From Trueperaceae bacterium (GTDB lineage: Bacteria; Deinococcota; Deinococci; Deinococcales; Trueperaceae): a stretch of 7,501 nucleotides of DNA. Positions 5,322-7,501 of this stretch are shown here, piece after piece. The translations under genes were made by a program, and so were the position numbers. The stretch lies in contig SKWV01000149.1 in NCBI GenBank assembly GCA_007128755.1, positions 1 through 7,501 of the forward strand, read 5' to 3'. The notes beneath the pieces were generated by a model, which saw only the letters and a program-made list of their open reading frames with translations, had not been told where the DNA came from and did not search any database. Numbering within the stretch: position 1 is the first letter of the stretch; each line of letters begins with the position of its first letter.

Positions 5322-6401
5322 TCACGTCGGGGGCAGCAGCGACACGCCGGCATCCTTGAGGCGCAGCTGCACCGTGTCGCCACGCTTCGCGTCGGAGCGT
5401 CCGCCGCCGGTCATGGTGGCGAAGAGCTCCTGGCCGGACACGTCGAAGACGAACTCGGTCATCGGCCCGAGGTACGAGCTGCTCATGAACGTCGCCTCCA
5501 GGCCCCGCTCCCCTGCCGGGGCGAACTCGACGGCCTCCGGCCTGACCATGACGGTCACGGGCCCGCTGGGGAAGTCCTGCTCGTGCGGTCGGCGATAGCC
5601 GAGCAGGTCGATCTGCGTCCCGTCCCAGCTCCCCGGCAGGAAGTTGGCGGAGCCGATGAAGTCGGCCACGAAGCGCGTGGCGGGCTCGACGTAGAGCTGG
5701 TGCGGGGTGCCGATCTGCTCGATCACCCCCTCGCGCATGACGACGACGCGGTCGCTGATGGCGAGCGCCTCCTCCTGGTCGTGCGTCACGTAGACGCTGG
5801 TGATCCCGAGGCGCTGCTGCAGTTCGCGGATCTCCTCGCGCACGCGCTTGCGCAGCTTGGCGTCGAGGTTCGACAGCGGCTCGTCGAAGAGCAGCACGCG
5901 CGGCCTGATGATCAGCGCGCGCGCGAGCGCGACCCGCTGCTGCTGCCCGCCCGAGAGCGCCGTCACGGGCCGCGCCACGTACTCCTCGAGGCCGACCATC
6001 GCCAGCGCCTCGTGCACGCGCTGGGTGATCTCCTCCTTCGGACGCTTGGCGACGCGGACGCCGTACGCGACGTTCTCGAAGACGTTCATGTGCGGGAAGA
6101 GCGCGTAGCTCTGGAACACCATGGTGACGTCGCGCAGGTAGGCGGGGAGGCGGGTGACGTCGTCGTCGTCGAGCATGATCTGCCCCGACGTCGGCCGCTC
6201 GAGGCCGGCGATCATGCGCAACATCGTCGTCTTGCCGCAGCCCGACGGCCCGAGCAGCGTCACGAGCTCGCCGCGGTCGATGTGGAGGTCGACGTGGTCG
6301 ACCGCGACCACGTCCTTGCCGAATCGCTTGAGCAGCTCGCGGACCTCGACCGTCGCCGGTGCGATGCCCTCGATCACCTTCGGTGCGGATGTCATCGTCA
6401 T
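5322..6401 (-). CDS. ABC importer ATPase, FbpC/PotA type with C-terminal TOBE domain
   Basis: A 359-residue ATPase of the Fbp/Pot/MalK group, which powers import of ferric iron, polyamines, phosphonates or sugar phosphates. Residues 15-250 form the nucleotide-binding domain: Walker A GPSGCGKTT (51-59), Q-loop Gln97 in V-F-Q-S-Y-A-L-F-P-H, signature LSGGQQQ (149-155), Walker B VLLFDEP (169-175), D-loop S-N-L-D (177-180) and switch His207. Residues about 280-355 form a TOBE-like regulatory domain starting near V-M-V-R-P-E-A. The ATG at 6401 overlaps the permease stop as ATGA, which implies translational coupling. A second in-frame ATG at 6395 is better spaced from GGAAGG (9 nt versus 3), so either may be used. 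I see no clear iron- or sugar-specific residue and leave the substrate open. Confidence 0.92.
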   Translation of the reverse strand: MTMTSAPKVIEGIAPATVEVRELLKRFGKDVVAVDHVDLHIDRGELVTLLGPSGCGKTTMLRMIAGLERPTSGQIMLDDDDVTRLPAYLRDVTMVFQSYALFPHMNVFENVAYGVRVAKRPKEEITQRVHEALAMVGLEEYVARPVTALSGGQQQRVALARALIIRPRVLLFDEPLSNLDAKLRKRVREEIRELQQRLGITSVYVTHDQEEALAISDRVVVMREGVIEQIGTPHQLYVEPATRFVADFIGSANFLPGSWDGTQIDLLGYRRPHEQDFPSGPVTVMVRPEAVEFAPAGERGLEATFMSSSYLGPMTEFVFDVSGQELFATMTGGGRSDAKRGDTVQLRLKDAGVSLLPPT

Positions 6402-7501
6402 CGTCCTTCCACCCCTACCATGCGCATGCCGATGCGGCGCGCGAGTGCCAGCACCACGACGATCGTGAAGAGCATCGACATGATGAGGACGGTGCCCATC
6501 GCCGCGGCGCGGCCGAGCTGTCCCTGTTCGACCCACCCGAGCAGCAGGACCGTGGAGAGCTGATTGCCGGGGCTCACCAGGAAGATGACCTGGCTCACGG
6601 CCGTCATCGCGCTCACGAACGCGAAGATGAGTCCCGTCACGAGCGTGTTCACGAGCAGCGGGAACAGCACCCGCCGCAGCGTGGTGAGCGACCGGGCGCG
6701 GAGCATGGTCGAAGCCTCCTCGAGGCTGGGGTCGATCTGGGCCAAGCCGGCCACGGCCGCTCGGATCGCGACGGGCATGTTGCGGAACACGAGCGCCAGG
6801 ATGATGATCGCCGCGCTCGCCGTGAGCAGCCAGGGACCGGTGTTGAACGCGAAGATGTACGCGACGCCCATCACGGTGCCGGGCGTGGCGAAGGAGAGGA
6901 GGGAGCCGAACTCCACGAAGCGACGCCCCCAGAAGCGGTGCCTGACGACGAGGTACGCGACCAGGAAGCCGAGCAGCATCGCCGGCACCGCGGAGATGGC
7001 GGCGACGCGGGCCGTGTAGAGGAACACCGGCCAGCCGGCCCGCATGAAGTCCTGGTAGTGACGCGTCGTGAAGGTGTAGTTCACGCCCCAGAGCTGCGCG
7101 AACGACCCCACCACGATCGAGATGTAGAGCGACGCCACGAAGATCGTCCAGACGATCAGCACCACCGTCAGGATCGACTCGATCGCCACCGGCAGCCGCA
7201 TCACCACGCCGCTCGTCGGTTTGCCCGTGACGGTGACGAAGGAGCCGCCGCCCAGCCACCAGCGCTGCACGAAGAAGGCGAAGAGCACGAGCGCCAACAG
7301 GACGACGCCGTAGGCCGCGGCTTCGTTGGGGTTGAAGCGTCCCGTGAGCGAGAGGTAGACCTCGGTCGCCAGGAAGTTGCGGTTGCCGCCGAGGATGAGC
7401 GGGTTGCCGAAGTCCGCGAGCGACTCGATCATCGACAGCAGGAACGCCGCCGCGAGCCCCGGGCGCACCAGCGGCCACGTGATCGTGCGCAGCGTCGTCC
7501 A
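6398..7501 (-). CDS. Fbp-type ABC importer permease, two-lobed (5' partial)
   Basis: Open to the window edge at base 7501, so the N-terminal part is missing and 367 residues are seen. It is an integral inner-membrane permease of the FbpB/AfuB/PhnU type, in which two permease halves are fused in one chain. The first residues, L-R-T-I-T-W-P-L-V-R-P-G-L, are the end of the first ATPase-contacting EAA loop. The second EAA loop lies at about residues 261-282 (E-E-A-S ... L-F-P-L-L). Hydrophobic segments run at about 18-40, 64-80, 108-131, 158-185, 198-219, 224-241, 282-309 and 332-353. A linker between the halves surrounds the K-P-T-S segment near 94. Family members have about 500-700 residues, so roughly 150-300 should lie upstream. 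The stop overlaps the ATPase start (ATGA). The GTG at 7468 is inside the EAA loop and is not the start. Confidence 0.88.
   Translation of the reverse strand, partial: WTTLRTITWPLVRPGLAAAFLLSMIESLADFGNPLILGGNRNFLATEVYLSLTGRFNPNEAAAYGVVLLALVLFAFFVQRWWLGGGSFVTVTGKPTSGVVMRLPVAIESILTVVLIVWTIFVASLYISIVVGSFAQLWGVNYTFTTRHYQDFMRAGWPVFLYTARVAAISAVPAMLLGFLVAYLVVRHRFWGRRFVEFGSLLSFATPGTVMGVAYIFAFNTGPWLLTASAAIIILALVFRNMPVAIRAAVAGLAQIDPSLEEASTMLRARSLTTLRRVLFPLLVNTLVTGLIFAFVSAMTAVSQVIFLVSPGNQLSTVLLLGWVEQGQLGRAAAMGTVLIMSMLFTIVVVLALARRIGMRMVGVEGR
6405..6410 (-). promoter_or_regulatory. Ribosome-binding site for the Fbp-type ATPase
   Basis: On the minus strand GGAAGG (6410-6405) lies 3 nt before the ATG at 6401 and 9 nt before the in-frame ATG at 6395. 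The spacing favours the second ATG, while the ATGA overlap favours the first through re-initiation. The two products would differ by two residues. Confidence 0.45.

Noticed and set aside
4575..6175. Shared Asp-run-encoding stretch (D-D-D-D-V) in the HAD and ATPase genes, near 4575 and 6160, as a possible repeat
   Set aside because: It is only a short run of GAC codons in GC-rich acidic loops, too short and simple to mean shared origin or regulation.
5265..6563. Open frame of 432 codons on the plus strand across the Fbp-type ATPase
   Set aside because: It is a shadow of the ATPase gene on the other strand, which has all ABC motifs; the plus-strand product is low-complexity with no recognisable domain.
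1..7501. Mobile element, CRISPR array, tRNA or rRNA gene, phage or defence island
   Set aside because: I saw no transposase, regularly spaced repeats, cloverleaf-like sequence or phage genes; the genes are ordinary metabolic, transport and repair genes with uniform composition.

Overview
The window is a compact, high-GC, gene-dense stretch of a bacterial chromosome. It holds the end of a DNA-repair nuclease gene, a complete ribose-uptake gene set, and the distal part of a second ABC-transporter operon on the opposite strand. The exported ribose-binding protein has an ordinary type I signal peptide ending in A-I-A-Q with no lipobox cysteine, which favours a diderm host with a periplasm over a Gram-positive one. 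High GC, strong GGAGG-type ribosome sites and this style of signal peptide would suit a Trueperaceae/Deinococcota-like organism, but that is a guess; nothing here is a taxonomic marker.

Layout. (1) Bases 1-507 (+) encode the last ~168 residues of an AddA/RecB-like protein, namely its PD-(D/E)XK nuclease domain. (2) Bases 508-719 are non-coding, with a 9-bp inverted repeat after the nuclease gene and a 12-bp palindrome overlapping the rbsA ribosome site. (3) Bases 720-4478 (+) form a ribose cassette in the order rbsA (double ATPase), rbsC (permease), rbsB (periplasmic ribose-binding protein), rbsD (D-ribose pyranase). rbsA and rbsC overlap by 29 nt, rbsC and rbsB are 25 nt apart, and a perfect 14-bp-stem hairpin lies between rbsB and rbsD. 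(4) Bases 4479-4516 separate two convergent operons, with a short hairpin across the junction. (5) Bases 7501-4517 (-) encode, in transcription order, a two-lobed Fbp-type ABC permease (5' end beyond the window), its ATPase (ATGA overlap) and a HAD-superfamily phosphatase 37 nt further on.

How the genes work together. RbsB should capture ribose in the periplasm, RbsC should pass it through the membrane, and RbsA should supply ATP hydrolysis. RbsD then speeds conversion of beta-ribopyranose to the beta-ribofuranose form used by ribokinase. All RbsB positions that I could align to the ribose contacts of E. coli RbsB are kept, so ribose is a well-supported substrate. No ribokinase or RbsR-type repressor lies in the window. 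The minus-strand transporter belongs to the family of ferric-iron, phosphonate and sugar-phosphate importers. The co-directional HAD phosphatase hints at a phosphorylated or phosphonate substrate, but its binding protein is outside the window.

I found no mobile element, CRISPR array, RNA gene or clearly new system. The most useful second looks are the rbsB-rbsD hairpin, the ABC-transporter/HAD pairing, the missing kinase and regulator of the ribose cassette, and the four cysteines in the exported binding protein.
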